Positions 1 through 7,655 of a DNA stretch of 64,000 bases are shown one piece after another. A program made the translations under genes and the position numbers. Under the pieces are notes generated by a model, which did not search any database, had not been told where the DNA came from, and saw only the letters and a program-made list of their open reading frames with translations. The stretch covers positions 372,001 through 436,000 of the forward strand of contig NZ_AKGG01000005.1 of the NCBI RefSeq assembly GCF_000277645.1. The letters are read 5' to 3'. Numbering within the stretch: the first letter of the stretch is position 1; every line of letters starts with the position of its first letter. The DNA comes from Weissella koreensis KCTC 3621. Lineage in GTDB: Bacteria > Bacillota > Bacilli > Lactobacillales > Lactobacillaceae.

Positions 1-2073
1 AAAACAAAGTTAGCTACGAACGTCACTGAAGCCTTTGATGCTGCTCGGGATATTAATTTTCCAGTGGTGGTTAGACCTGTAACTTCAAGTTCTGGAACTC
101 TACGTCTAAATGCAAATAGTCCAGAGCAATTGGAGGAGGCGGTTCAACTAGCATTAGAACGCTCACCAACGAAACAGGTGAACATTGATCAAGGAATTAG
201 TGGATATCAAGAAATTACATTGGTTGTGCTTCGCGATCATTCAGATCACATGATTTTGGTAGGAGGAATCGAAGATATGGATCCAGTTGGTATTCATACA
301 TCAGATTCAATTGCCCTAACACCAATTCAAACTCTGTCTGACCCAGTTTTACAAAAATTGCGTAGATCAGCTTTTAATCTGATGCGAGGATTTAACATTA
401 TTGGCTTGGCTCAGGTCCGATTTGCGGTTAATTCCGAGACTGAAGAATATGTTGTAACTCGGTTAAATCCATATTTTGATCGTCAATCAGCATTTATTGC
501 AGTTTCAACGGGTTATCCTTTATTGCCAGTTATGGTTAGCTTGGTAATGGGTGAAAATTTGACTGAAGTGAAGTTACCATCTAACTTCACTGACAATACG
601 GCCCTATTAGAACCAGTTATGGATCATATTGTGACACGTTTTCCAGTTTTTAGCTTTGGTGAGTTTGAAGCCTCGTGGGTGGTTACGGATCATCGGCTAA
701 ATACGATTCAAAAATCAGTTGGTGCTACGATTGGAGTTGGACGTAGTGTGGAAGAGGCACTCGAAAAGGCCTTACGAGCAGCGCATTTTAATAGTCGTGA
801 TTTCTCACCAACAATTATGAATACGTTATCTGAAGATGATCTAATCGAACGTATTATTCATCCACGCGATAATCGAATACTTGTACTGATGGAGGCGTTG
901 CGTCGTGGATATACTGTTGACGAATTAGCGGAGATGACTAAAATTAATCCGTTCTATTTTTATAAATTACAACGGATTATGCGTATTGAAGAAGATGTTG
1001 CCTCTCATCCGTGGAATACGGATATTTTACGGGAAGCCAAGTATTATGGTCTAAGTGATGGATTGATGGCTAAGTTGTGGGATGAAGAGTATGAAAAAAT
1101 TAGGCGTTTCCGTTGGGACAAAAATATCTTACCAACGTTTAAAGCTTTTGATCCGTCGGCTGGAGAATTTGATGAAAACAATCCACATTTCTATAGCACA
1201 TTTGAAAAAGAAAACGAAACAAGCCGGCTTTCACAGAATTCCGCATTGGTTGTCGGAACTGGGGCATTTCGCTTAGGGGATGGCGCTGCTGGATCATATA
1301 CTATGTCGATGGTTAGTTCAGAGCTGCGACGTTTAGGTATTCCAACGATTGTTATGAATAATAATCCTAATGATCTATTATTCATTCCGCAAATTGCTGA
1401 TAAACATTACTATGAGCCTTTAGAATTATCTGACGTGATGAGTATTCTAGAAGTTGAAAATCCTCAGTATGTTTTTATTCCGGGAAATCGAATTAAATTA
1501 ATTACTAAATTAAGAGAAATGGGTGTATCAGTTAATGTCATTGCCAAAGATAAATATTTACCAACAAGCTTATCTGAAAACAATGAACAAACAATTGTAA
1601 ATTATTTCTGGGATGGTCAAATATTGACGCCAATTTCAATGGCACAACAAGATAATTCTCAGATAATTATTGATCAAAAGGTAATGACTGAATCGCTCTA
1701 TAAATCATTACCACGGCCTAAATTAAAGGTGGCTCATCCGGGCTTATATCAATTGGTTGTTGACCATTGGCCTTTTGAACAAGAAGTGCAAGCAGATGAT
1801 TTAAGACCAATGCCGTTTACACATTTAGCATTTTTAAATAAAATTACTGGCGTCAACTGGATTAGAATGATGGTAAGATATATGACAGATCGGGTAACCT
1901 CAGATGATGAAGTGTTGCTCCAAAATTGGCGAAAACAAAGTTGGGCAATCACAGCAGGTCGGCTTTCATATTCTAATCCAGATTTTGCAGCCCATCTGAA
2001 GATTCGAGAATCCCAAATTGATAATGGTCAATTTGCAATGGGTGCTCGGATGAATAAAATTGAGAACGATTAA
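1..2073 (+). CDS. Degenerate carbamoyl-phosphate synthase large subunit-like protein (5' partial)
   Basis: The reading frame is open from base 1, so the start lies left of the window; 690 codons are visible. The first part aligns with the CarB carboxyphosphate ATP-grasp domain from about E. coli residue 155 (landmarks FPVVVRP, ERSPTKQ, GIHTSDSI, KSVGATIGVGRS), followed by the oligomerisation helices (LMEALRRGYTVDELAEMTKI) and the Rossmann-like start of the second half (HFYSTFEKENE, VVGTGAFRLGDG). The usual second ATP-grasp and the MGS-like allosteric domain are missing: the protein ends with about 150 residues I do not recognise. Catalytic positions are lost: the Gly-rich loop after RP is SSSGTLRL, the metal-ligand motif EMNPR is RLNPY, and VQF is VRF. 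CarB ancestry is clear, but a working CPSase is unlikely; a structural or regulatory role is inference. prsA follows after 19 bases. Confidence 0.85.
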   Translation, partial: KTKLATNVTEAFDAARDINFPVVVRPVTSSSGTLRLNANSPEQLEEAVQLALERSPTKQVNIDQGISGYQEITLVVLRDHSDHMILVGGIEDMDPVGIHTSDSIALTPIQTLSDPVLQKLRRSAFNLMRGFNIIGLAQVRFAVNSETEEYVVTRLNPYFDRQSAFIAVSTGYPLLPVMVSLVMGENLTEVKLPSNFTDNTALLEPVMDHIVTRFPVFSFGEFEASWVVTDHRLNTIQKSVGATIGVGRSVEEALEKALRAAHFNSRDFSPTIMNTLSEDDLIERIIHPRDNRILVLMEALRRGYTVDELAEMTKINPFYFYKLQRIMRIEEDVASHPWNTDILREAKYYGLSDGLMAKLWDEEYEKIRRFRWDKNILPTFKAFDPSAGEFDENNPHFYSTFEKENETSRLSQNSALVVGTGAFRLGDGAAGSYTMSMVSSELRRLGIPTIVMNNNPNDLLFIPQIADKHYYEPLELSDVMSILEVENPQYVFIPGNRIKLITKLREMGVSVNVIAKDKYLPTSLSENNEQTIVNYFWDGQILTPISMAQQDNSQIIIDQKVMTESLYKSLPRPKLKVAHPGLYQLVVDHWPFEQEVQADDLRPMPFTHLAFLNKITGVNWIRMMVRYMTDRVTSDDEVLLQNWRKQSWAITAGRLSYSNPDFAAHLKIRESQIDNGQFAMGARMNKIEND

Positions 2074-2092
2074 TAAAGGAGTGTTATTTTTT

Positions 2093-3016
2093 ATGAAAAA
2101 AGGTTTATTAGTATTTGGTGGATTAATAATTATTGCAGGTGGTTTGGTAGCTTTTGGATTGTCAAGCGGAAAAAATGTTGCAACTTCAAATGCAGGTTCA
2201 ATTTCAGAACAGAAATTATATGAAAATTTGAAAAAAACACCAGAGGGTAAGCAAACATTTGCGAACTTGATGATTAAGCAAGTTTTACAAAAAGATTATG
2301 GGGATAAGGTAAATCAAAAAGATGTTGATAAGCAATATGCTGATGCAAAGAAGCAATATGGTTCATCATTTGAGACAACCTTGCAAAGTAGTGGAATGAC
2401 AACTGAATCATATAAGGATAGCCTTTATCTTTCAGCTTTGGAAAAAGCCGCTTATCAAGCTAATCAAAAATTTACAAATAAAGAATTGAAGCAGACTTAT
2501 GACGCTTATACACCAAATGTTAGTGCTTCAATCATTAAAACTGATTCAGAAGATGATGCTAAAAAGGTGATTAGTGATATTAAAGACGGTACTAGCTTTG
2601 AGGATGAAGCAAAAGATAAGTCAACTGATACCGCTACGAAGGATAAGGGCGGAAAACTAGATAAATTTGATTCAACCGTTAGTTCTTCTGTTGTGAATAG
2701 TACAGTGCGTGATGCTGCTTTTAATTTGAAAGTTGGTGATATGTCAGAAACACCAGTGAAGGTAACAGCTGATGGAACTACTAGCACCAGCGATAGTTAT
2801 TATGTTATCAAATTAAATTCAAAGGATAAAAAAGATAGCTTTGCCAAGTCAAAGGCAAAGATGAAGGACATTATTGTTGAAGATAAATTAAATTCTGATT
2901 CAAAGGCAATGCAAACCTTTATTGGAAAGCAATTAGATAAGGCTGATGTTCATATTGCGGATAGTGATTTAAAGACGGCACTTTCGTCTTATACAGAAGC
3001 AGCTAATCAAAAATAA
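2093..3016 (+). CDS. prsA: PrsA-like extracytoplasmic foldase, membrane-anchored
   Basis: 307 aa. PrsA proteins help exported proteins fold outside the membrane. The N-terminus has one hydrophobic segment (about residues 4-24) and then a Lys- and Gln-rich extracellular part with the PrsA layout: an N-terminal chaperone region, a parvulin-like domain at about 145-240, and a helical C-terminal tail. No cysteine occurs in the leader, so this cannot be the usual lipoprotein; it would stay anchored by an uncleaved segment or be released. The parvulin motif ASHIL reads ASIIK, so the conserved His is absent and isomerase activity is doubtful. The start at 2093 is chosen over an in-frame ATG at 2060 because AAAGGAGTG lies just upstream and the signal segment begins there. 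It follows the CarB-like gene closely and ends at a terminator. Confidence 0.85.
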   Translation: MKKGLLVFGGLIIIAGGLVAFGLSSGKNVATSNAGSISEQKLYENLKKTPEGKQTFANLMIKQVLQKDYGDKVNQKDVDKQYADAKKQYGSSFETTLQSSGMTTESYKDSLYLSALEKAAYQANQKFTNKELKQTYDAYTPNVSASIIKTDSEDDAKKVISDIKDGTSFEDEAKDKSTDTATKDKGGKLDKFDSTVSSSVVNSTVRDAAFNLKVGDMSETPVKVTADGTTSTSDSYYVIKLNSKDKKDSFAKSKAKMKDIIVEDKLNSDSKAMQTFIGKQLDKADVHIADSDLKTALSSYTEAANQK

Positions 3017-3027
3017 TTAACAATACA

Positions 3028-3078
3028 AATGATGAGCATAAGAGAGAATAAAATTCTTTTTTATGCCCATCATTTTTT
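3028..3078 (+). terminator. Terminator after prsA
   Basis: Arms AATGATGAGCATAA (3028-3041) and TTATGCCCATCATT (3061-3074) pair with one mismatch and are followed by a T run. Confidence 0.8.
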
Positions 3079-3195
3079 GTTTAAAATCATTTATAGACAA
3101 ATGGAAAAATAATGTCATTTAGGAGTCACAGAAGGTTATATTCTTTTTGAAATTTGAGACATTTACATTTTTTAATCTAATTATAATGTAATCGT

Positions 3196-3224
3196 TTGCT
3201 AAATATAATAAAAATTGTTAGAAT
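3196..3224 (+). promoter_or_regulatory. Promoter of the amaP/asp23 stress operon
   Basis: TTGCTA at 3196-3201 and TAGAAT at 3219-3224 are separated by 17 bases, close to the vegetative consensus. Predicted transcription start is near 3231. Confidence 0.6.
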
Positions 3225-3240
3225 ATACTTATAGCAACAA

Positions 3241-3254
3241 TGTAAACGTATACA
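3241..3254. promoter_or_regulatory. Candidate cre (CcpA) site
   Basis: TGTAAACGTATACA has the cre shape with one deviation from TGWNANCGNTNWCA. It lies just downstream of the predicted start site, a place where CcpA could block elongation. Confidence 0.45.
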
Positions 3255-3270
3255 AAAAGGAGGTGATTAT

Positions 3271-3464
3271 ATTCGAGTTTAATTATTGGAATGTTAGCCA
3301 TTAGGATTATGTGGCATTATTAGTATCTTTTATAATATTGTTGGTTTGTGATTAGGATAAATATTTAAGGGCCAACATTGTCTGGAATAGTTTTAATTCT
3401 ATTGCTATTGAGGGTAATTATATTAGTATTAATTATTTCATTGGTTATTAATAGAATGAAATAA
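3271..3464 (+). pseudogene. Decayed GlsB/YeaQ/YmgE-family membrane protein gene
   Basis: A perfect AAGGAGGTGAT ribosome binding site at 3256-3266 is followed by no intact frame. Translating piecewise recovers the family pattern: SSLIIGML (from 3273, frame 3), then GIISIFYNIVGL, stop, LG, stop, IFKG (from 3313, frame 1), then GPTLSGIVLILLLL continuing to VINRMK and a stop at 3462 (from 3369, frame 3). This resembles the family's SLIVG, GGIIGNIIVGLIGSWLG, GPSLSG and basic tail. Two frameshifts, two in-frame stops and no clear start codon mark it as dead. It occupies the first position of the amaP operon, where such a gene often sits in lactic acid bacteria. Confidence 0.7.
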
Positions 3465-3478
3465 AGGCGGTTGATAAT

Positions 3479-4036
3479 ATGAAAAAATGGAAAAAAATAT
3501 TAATGGCTATTGTTACTATATTGTATATATTCCCTTTCATATCAATGATTAAACCTCATGAAAGTAAAATGATAGGGAATCAAATTAATGCATGGTTAAT
3601 TCAAAACAATATTAATAATTTTACCGTTGAAACAATTATCGAAATTTATCTGATAATTTGTGTTGTTTTTTTGATTATTATGTTATTTACGATTATTTTC
3701 TGGCCATCGGCTAAGAATAATGTTGTATTAACCAATCAGAAGAGTGGAAAATTGGCTCTTGATAATCGCGGGATTAGCAGTTTTATTAATCAAAGATTTA
3801 AAGATGAAAATTTGGAAAATATCAATATTAAAATAAAAAACCAAGTTCATTCAATTAAGATTAAGGTATCTGCCGAATCAAAATATCAACAAGATAAAGT
3901 ACAAAAAATCATAAGATTACAAGACCAAATTAACAAGGATTTAAATGAATTACTTAAAAATACTGATATAAATAAAATTAATACAAATATTGTTATAAAT
4001 CGCCCAAAAAATAGTAAGAATATTCGCGTCCTTTAG
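3479..4036 (+). CDS. amaP: AmaP, Asp23 membrane anchor protein
   Basis: 185 aa. Two membrane segments (about residues 7-25 and 55-77) enclose a short extracellular loop, followed by a cytoplasmic domain carrying the family signature GKLALDNRGISSFI and an alternating beta/alpha region. AmaP tethers Asp23/Gls24 to the membrane in Gram-positive envelope-stress systems. The start codon follows AAAGGCGG. It is the first intact gene of an operon with DUF2273 (17-base gap) and asp23 (17-base gap), the standard order. The C-terminal tail is basic and Asn-rich. Confidence 0.85.
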   Translation: MKKWKKILMAIVTILYIFPFISMIKPHESKMIGNQINAWLIQNNINNFTVETIIEIYLIICVVFLIIMLFTIIFWPSAKNNVVLTNQKSGKLALDNRGISSFINQRFKDENLENINIKIKNQVHSIKIKVSAESKYQQDKVQKIIRLQDQINKDLNELLKNTDINKINTNIVINRPKNSKNIRVL

Positions 4037-4053
4037 TAGAAGGAGGTAAGGAG

Positions 4054-4251
4054 ATGCAAAATTTAAAATTAGAAGCATCTAAAATTGGACTAGTCATTGG
4101 CTTATTACTAGCAATTTTGATTCTAGTTTTTGGATTCTGGAATTCTGTTTTAGTTATTTTATTTGGTGGAATTGGTTGGTTTATTGGTTGGATCATTCAA
4201 AATTGGAATATATCATTTGAAAAAATCAAACAAATATTTACTGAATCATAA
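4054..4251 (+). CDS. DUF2273 small membrane protein
   Basis: 65 aa, dominated by two adjacent hydrophobic helices (about residues 11-28 and 29-48) with short charged ends. This is the DUF2273 partner always found between AmaP and Asp23; its biochemical role is unknown. A strong AAGGAGGTAAGG site precedes the ATG. Confidence 0.8.
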   Translation: MQNLKLEASKIGLVIGLLLAILILVFGFWNSVLVILFGGIGWFIGWIIQNWNISFEKIKQIFTES

Positions 4252-4268
4252 AAAAAGGAGATATTATT

Positions 4269-4775
4269 ATGGAAAAGGGAAGTAATAAAAATCAAGTAAT
4301 TAAAGGCGATTTAACTTTTGATGATAAAGTTATTCAAAAAATTGTGGGTTATTCAATTGAGAAAATTGATGGACTACTTGGAATTGACGCTGGATTTATT
4401 GCAAATGTTAAAAATAAGTTGGTTAATAGTTCAAATCCCACAGAAGGTGTAGAAGTTGAAGTTGGTAAAGAGCAAGTTGCGGTAGACCTCGATATCATTA
4501 CCGAATTTGGAAAGGATGCTCGTACCATCTATCAAAAGATTCAAGAATTGGTTAAGACTAAAATCATGGAAATGACAGGTCTTGAGTTGATCGAGTTGAA
4601 TGTAAAGGTAGTAGATATTCAAACTGCTCGTGAATTCAACAAAAATCAAGTAACTTTGCAAGACAAAGCGGGTGATATGGGTCAAACTATTAAGGATAAA
4701 ACAAAGGATGGCTATGATTCAGTGAAAGATAATTTAGCTGATAATAGCGAAAATCAAGGAGAACGGGTCAAATAA
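4269..4775 (+). CDS. Asp23/Gls24 family envelope stress protein
   Basis: 168 aa. Residues about 10-125 form the Asp23 domain (GDLTFDDKVIQKIVGYSI, GVEVEVGKEQVAVDLDII, VKVVDIQ). Asp23-family proteins polymerise under the membrane through AmaP and protect against cell-wall stress. The C-terminal 40 residues are charged and repetitive (DKAGDMGQTIKDKTKDG), resembling the CsbD-like tails seen on some Gls24 proteins. It ends the amaP operon at a shared bidirectional terminator. Confidence 0.88.
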   Translation: MEKGSNKNQVIKGDLTFDDKVIQKIVGYSIEKIDGLLGIDAGFIANVKNKLVNSSNPTEGVEVEVGKEQVAVDLDIITEFGKDARTIYQKIQELVKTKIMEMTGLELIELNVKVVDIQTAREFNKNQVTLQDKAGDMGQTIKDKTKDGYDSVKDNLADNSENQGERVK

Positions 4776-4819
4776 ATTAGAATGTATTTACGACAATTAC
4801 TCAATATAATTAGAATTAA

Positions 4820-4860
4820 AAAAGATTGAACCTAAACAGAGATGTTAGGTTCAATCTTTT
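4820..4860. terminator. Bidirectional terminator between asp23 and tetR
   Basis: Perfect 16-base arms AAAAGATTGAACCTAA and TTAGGTTCAATCTTTT with a 9-base loop and A/T tails on both sides serve two convergent genes. Confidence 0.9.
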
Positions 4861-4882
4861 ATTTTGGAATGGTATTAAATTT

Positions 4883-5434
4883 TTATAGAAATGATCCTTG
4901 TGCATCTGTCATTTCTTTTGCCATCTCTGCTAAACTTTCAATTGAATCGTGCATTCCTGTTGAAATCCAACGAATCGCAATTGCTAGCATACCAGAAGCA
5001 GTGAAGTCTGAAATATAATCGACAATTGCAGCATTAGTAGCATGATTACGTAAAATATCAGAATACAAGTCATGCAAGATATCTCGCAAAGGCGGGTAGA
5101 ATTGTTCGCGGAGACCTGCATTTAAAAGAATGGCAATCTCAACCGCGTTAGCTTGGATGAATTCAAAAAATGCTTGCGCTACCGCTCTTGAATCTTGCGG
5201 GAGGTGCTGGGCATCATGTGAAAAATCATTGGTTAATTGTTCAATGATCGTGTGAATAATATTTTCTTTTGTCCCGAAATGTCGATAGAAAGCCATTCTA
5301 GACACGCCTGCCTTACGGGTGATTTCAGTTACCGCAAGTTGGTCATACGACTGGCTTTGAAGTAGTGTTAAAGTTGCATCAATAATTTGATCATCCGTTT
5401 GTTGGCGAATGGTTTCAGTTTGTAAATTTCTCAT
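4883..5434 (-). CDS. TetR/AcrR family transcriptional regulator
   Basis: 183 aa. The N-terminal helix-turn-helix is typical (about residues 13-60: AVTEITRKAGVSRMAFYRHFGTKE), followed by an all-helical ligand-binding domain. The target is unknown: there is no divergent partner, and the gene sits immediately downstream of the mevalonate operon on the same strand. No Shine-Dalgarno sequence precedes the ATG, and a good -10 (TATACT) lies at -12 to -7, so the transcript may begin at the start codon itself (leaderless). Confidence 0.85.
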   Translation of the reverse strand: MRNLQTETIRQQTDDQIIDATLTLLQSQSYDQLAVTEITRKAGVSRMAFYRHFGTKENIIHTIIEQLTNDFSHDAQHLPQDSRAVAQAFFEFIQANAVEIAILLNAGLREQFYPPLRDILHDLYSDILRNHATNAAIVDYISDFTASGMLAIAIRWISTGMHDSIESLAEMAKEMTDAQGSFL

Positions 5435-5440
5435 AGCTTA

Positions 5441-5469
5441 AGTATATAAATAAAAAGCGAACTTGTTTA
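5441..5469 (-). promoter_or_regulatory. Candidate leaderless promoter of tetR, overlapping the fni terminator
   Basis: On the minus strand, TATACT (5446 to 5441) is 17 bases from TAAACA (5469 to 5464). With normal geometry the transcript would start at the A of the tetR ATG. The -35 lies in the loop of the preceding terminator hairpin. Confidence 0.45.
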
Positions 5470-5485
5470 GCAAGTTCGCTTTTTT
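5452..5485 (-). terminator. Terminator of the mevalonate operon
   Basis: Arms AAAAAGCGAACTTG (5452-5465) and CAAGTTCGCTTTTT (5471-5484) pair perfectly around a 5-base loop; on the minus strand the hairpin is followed by a T-rich tail. Confidence 0.85.
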
Positions 5486-5539
5486 GACGTAATAGTTTAT
5501 TAAATCGCAACTTCTATTAATAAAAATTTAAAAATTAGG

Positions 5540-6583
5540 CTAATCTAAATGACGTTGTTGAGCATAACTATTTAACTCAGGGCTTAAAATATATGGAACA
5601 TTTGGTAAATCATTCTGTCCATTTGCACCTACTAGAGCATAAAGTTTAGGCAGATGAGATTGCCATAATTGAATGGTTTCAATTAAGTGATCCGGACCAT
5701 ATTTAAGTAGGTCATGTAAAAAGTAACCGGCAACCCCCACTGCCTTAGCGCCTAAGACCTGAGCCTTAACAACATCAAGGGGAGAGGTGATGCCACCAGT
5801 AGCCAAAATCTTAGCATGGCTATCTTTAGTTTCTAATAGCGATTCTGCTGTAGTTTGACCCCAATCGTATAAATATTGATGACTTTGCTTAGTTACAGTA
5901 GTGCGGTTTCTTCGATCTTCAATTATTGCGAAATTAGTACCAGAACGGCCACCGACATTAATATATTGAGCACCCATTTGTTCAAGTTGCTTAATAGTTT
6001 GTTGATCCATTCCAAAGCCAACTTCTTTAATGATTACTGGAACGTGAATCGTATTAATGATTTCCCCAATTGATTCCATCCAATGAAAATCACGATCCCC
6101 TTCAGCCATTACAATTTCTTGGGCTACATTTACATGGATTTCAAGCGCGTTAGCGCCAATCATATCAACTACTTGTTGAGCTTCATGAGCAGTATGCCCT
6201 GCTCCTAAGTTGGCAATTAAAAAACCATCAGGATTGGATTTACGAGCAACTTCAAAAGAAGAAATAGCATTATGATCTTTGAGAGCGATACTTTGTGAAC
6301 CGACAGCCATGGCTAATCCGGTTATTTTTGCGATTTTAGCTAGCTGTTCATTAATCTCACCTGTCTTTTGACTTCCACCGGTCATAGCTTCAATGTAGAA
6401 AGGATAATCCCAACCCAAAGCTGAATCTTGAACCTGTAGATTGATTTCTTGGACATTTGTTTCTGGCAAAGATCGATGAATTAAGCGGATTTGCTCAAGT
6501 GATGAAATCGGGGGATTTTTTTTAAATTCAGCTTCCGCTAAAGCTAAGTGTTCATCTTTACGATGTGCGTGTTCAGATTCCAT
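5540..6583 (-). CDS. fni: Type 2 isopentenyl-diphosphate delta-isomerase (FMN-dependent)
   Basis: 347 aa. Interconverts IPP and DMAPP with reduced FMN, the last step before prenyl transfer. Type 2 hallmarks: EAMTGGS near residue 65, the GSQ motif (AVGSQSIAL), NLGAG, VIIKEVGFGM, INVGGRSGTNFA, and the FMN phosphate site (ATGGITSPLDVVKAQVLGA). AAAGGA lies just before the ATG. It is the last gene of the operon and overlaps the end of mvaK2 by 11 bases. Length is normal for the family. Confidence 0.95.
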   Translation of the reverse strand: MESEHAHRKDEHLALAEAEFKKNPPISSLEQIRLIHRSLPETNVQEINLQVQDSALGWDYPFYIEAMTGGSQKTGEINEQLAKIAKITGLAMAVGSQSIALKDHNAISSFEVARKSNPDGFLIANLGAGHTAHEAQQVVDMIGANALEIHVNVAQEIVMAEGDRDFHWMESIGEIINTIHVPVIIKEVGFGMDQQTIKQLEQMGAQYINVGGRSGTNFAIIEDRRNRTTVTKQSHQYLYDWGQTTAESLLETKDSHAKILATGGITSPLDVVKAQVLGAKAVGVAGYFLHDLLKYGPDHLIETIQLWQSHLPKLYALVGANGQNDLPNVPYILSPELNSYAQQRHLD

Positions 6584-7655
6584 AATAAGTTCCTTTCACC
6601 GGTGCAATGTTAAGAGGGAGATTTTGAATACCATGAGTTTTCCAAGTATCTAATAGTTTAGGATCGGGAATACGATTTAATGTAAAAGCAATACCGTTGT
6701 CGCCATTTCCAGCCCCTGATATTTTACTAGGAAGATTAAATAACTTTGCATCGGATAAAAAGTGCTGTAAAGCTGGTGTTTGATAAGGTATATTTTGATT
6801 AATAGTGTAATTAATTAATGTCTTCTGAATTGAAGTTATTGCCAAATTAAAAGCAGACCAATCATTTTGTGCAAGTGATTTTTGTATTTTTAAGACATCT
6901 CGATCAGAATCTATTAAAAATTCTGATTCTAATTCTTGTGATTTACTTTGATTGATTTGTTTTAAACTAGTTTGGGTATCAGCAGGACTTTTAGTCCAAC
7001 CCACAAGAAGGTGCCAATTATTTGGTAAATGGGCATTTTCTAATTTTAATAAAGGCCATTCCATATTAATTAAATTGAGAAGTGAAGTTTGGCGTTTTTC
7101 TTTTTCCACCCAAGCTTGATCAAATTTTTGATAAAAGACAATTCCGCCAAAACATGCTGCTGCGATATCACCCATTGATCCTTTTTTGAATTTAGGGAGT
7201 TGGAGGAGAGCTAAAGATGCTAATTTAAAAAGCTTTGTTTTAGAGAAAGAGATCTGATGAAATTGTAACAAACTAGCCAATACTCCGACCACCGTTGCGC
7301 CAGATGATCCCAAACCGATTTTAATGTGATCGATGCTCAGATGGCTTTCAATTTCTAAACTGAAAGGCTTTAGTGCAGGTGATTTTTCTAAATCTTTCCG
7401 AAATTCCTCAAAGATATTCAGTGCTGATTGAATTAGTTGCCATTGTTCATCAAGAGTATTAGGTAAATTTTTTAATTGATTATTAGGAATGGAATATGCT
7501 CCTAAGAGATCGCTTTGGATTTCTATTTGTGAAGCTGGTTTAATTTTAAAGTCAATGTATCGATCAATCGCCATCACTAAACTAGAGTGACCACTATGAG
7601 TAACTGCAAATTCACCTGCTAAAAATAATTTACCCGGAATCTGAAGCTTAAGCAT
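6573..7655 (-). CDS. mvaK2: Phosphomevalonate kinase
   Basis: 360 aa from the ATG at 7655. GHMP kinase that phosphorylates mevalonate-5-phosphate. The N-terminal PGKLFLAGEFAV and the glycine-rich ATP loop KIGLGSSGATVVG (about residue 115) are clear, and SGAGNGDNGIAF is the third GHMP motif. An upstream in-frame ATG at 7667 has no ribosome binding site; the one at 7655 has AATGGGG upstream and gives the usual start LKLQIPGK. The start overlaps the mvaD stop by 8 bases, suggesting translational coupling. Confidence 0.93.
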   Translation of the reverse strand: MLKLQIPGKLFLAGEFAVTHSGHSSLVMAIDRYIDFKIKPASQIEIQSDLLGAYSIPNNQLKNLPNTLDEQWQLIQSALNIFEEFRKDLEKSPALKPFSLEIESHLSIDHIKIGLGSSGATVVGVLASLLQFHQISFSKTKLFKLASLALLQLPKFKKGSMGDIAAACFGGIVFYQKFDQAWVEKEKRQTSLLNLINMEWPLLKLENAHLPNNWHLLVGWTKSPADTQTSLKQINQSKSQELESEFLIDSDRDVLKIQKSLAQNDWSAFNLAITSIQKTLINYTINQNIPYQTPALQHFLSDAKLFNLPSKISGAGNGDNGIAFTLNRIPDPKLLDTWKTHGIQNLPLNIAPVKGTYYGI

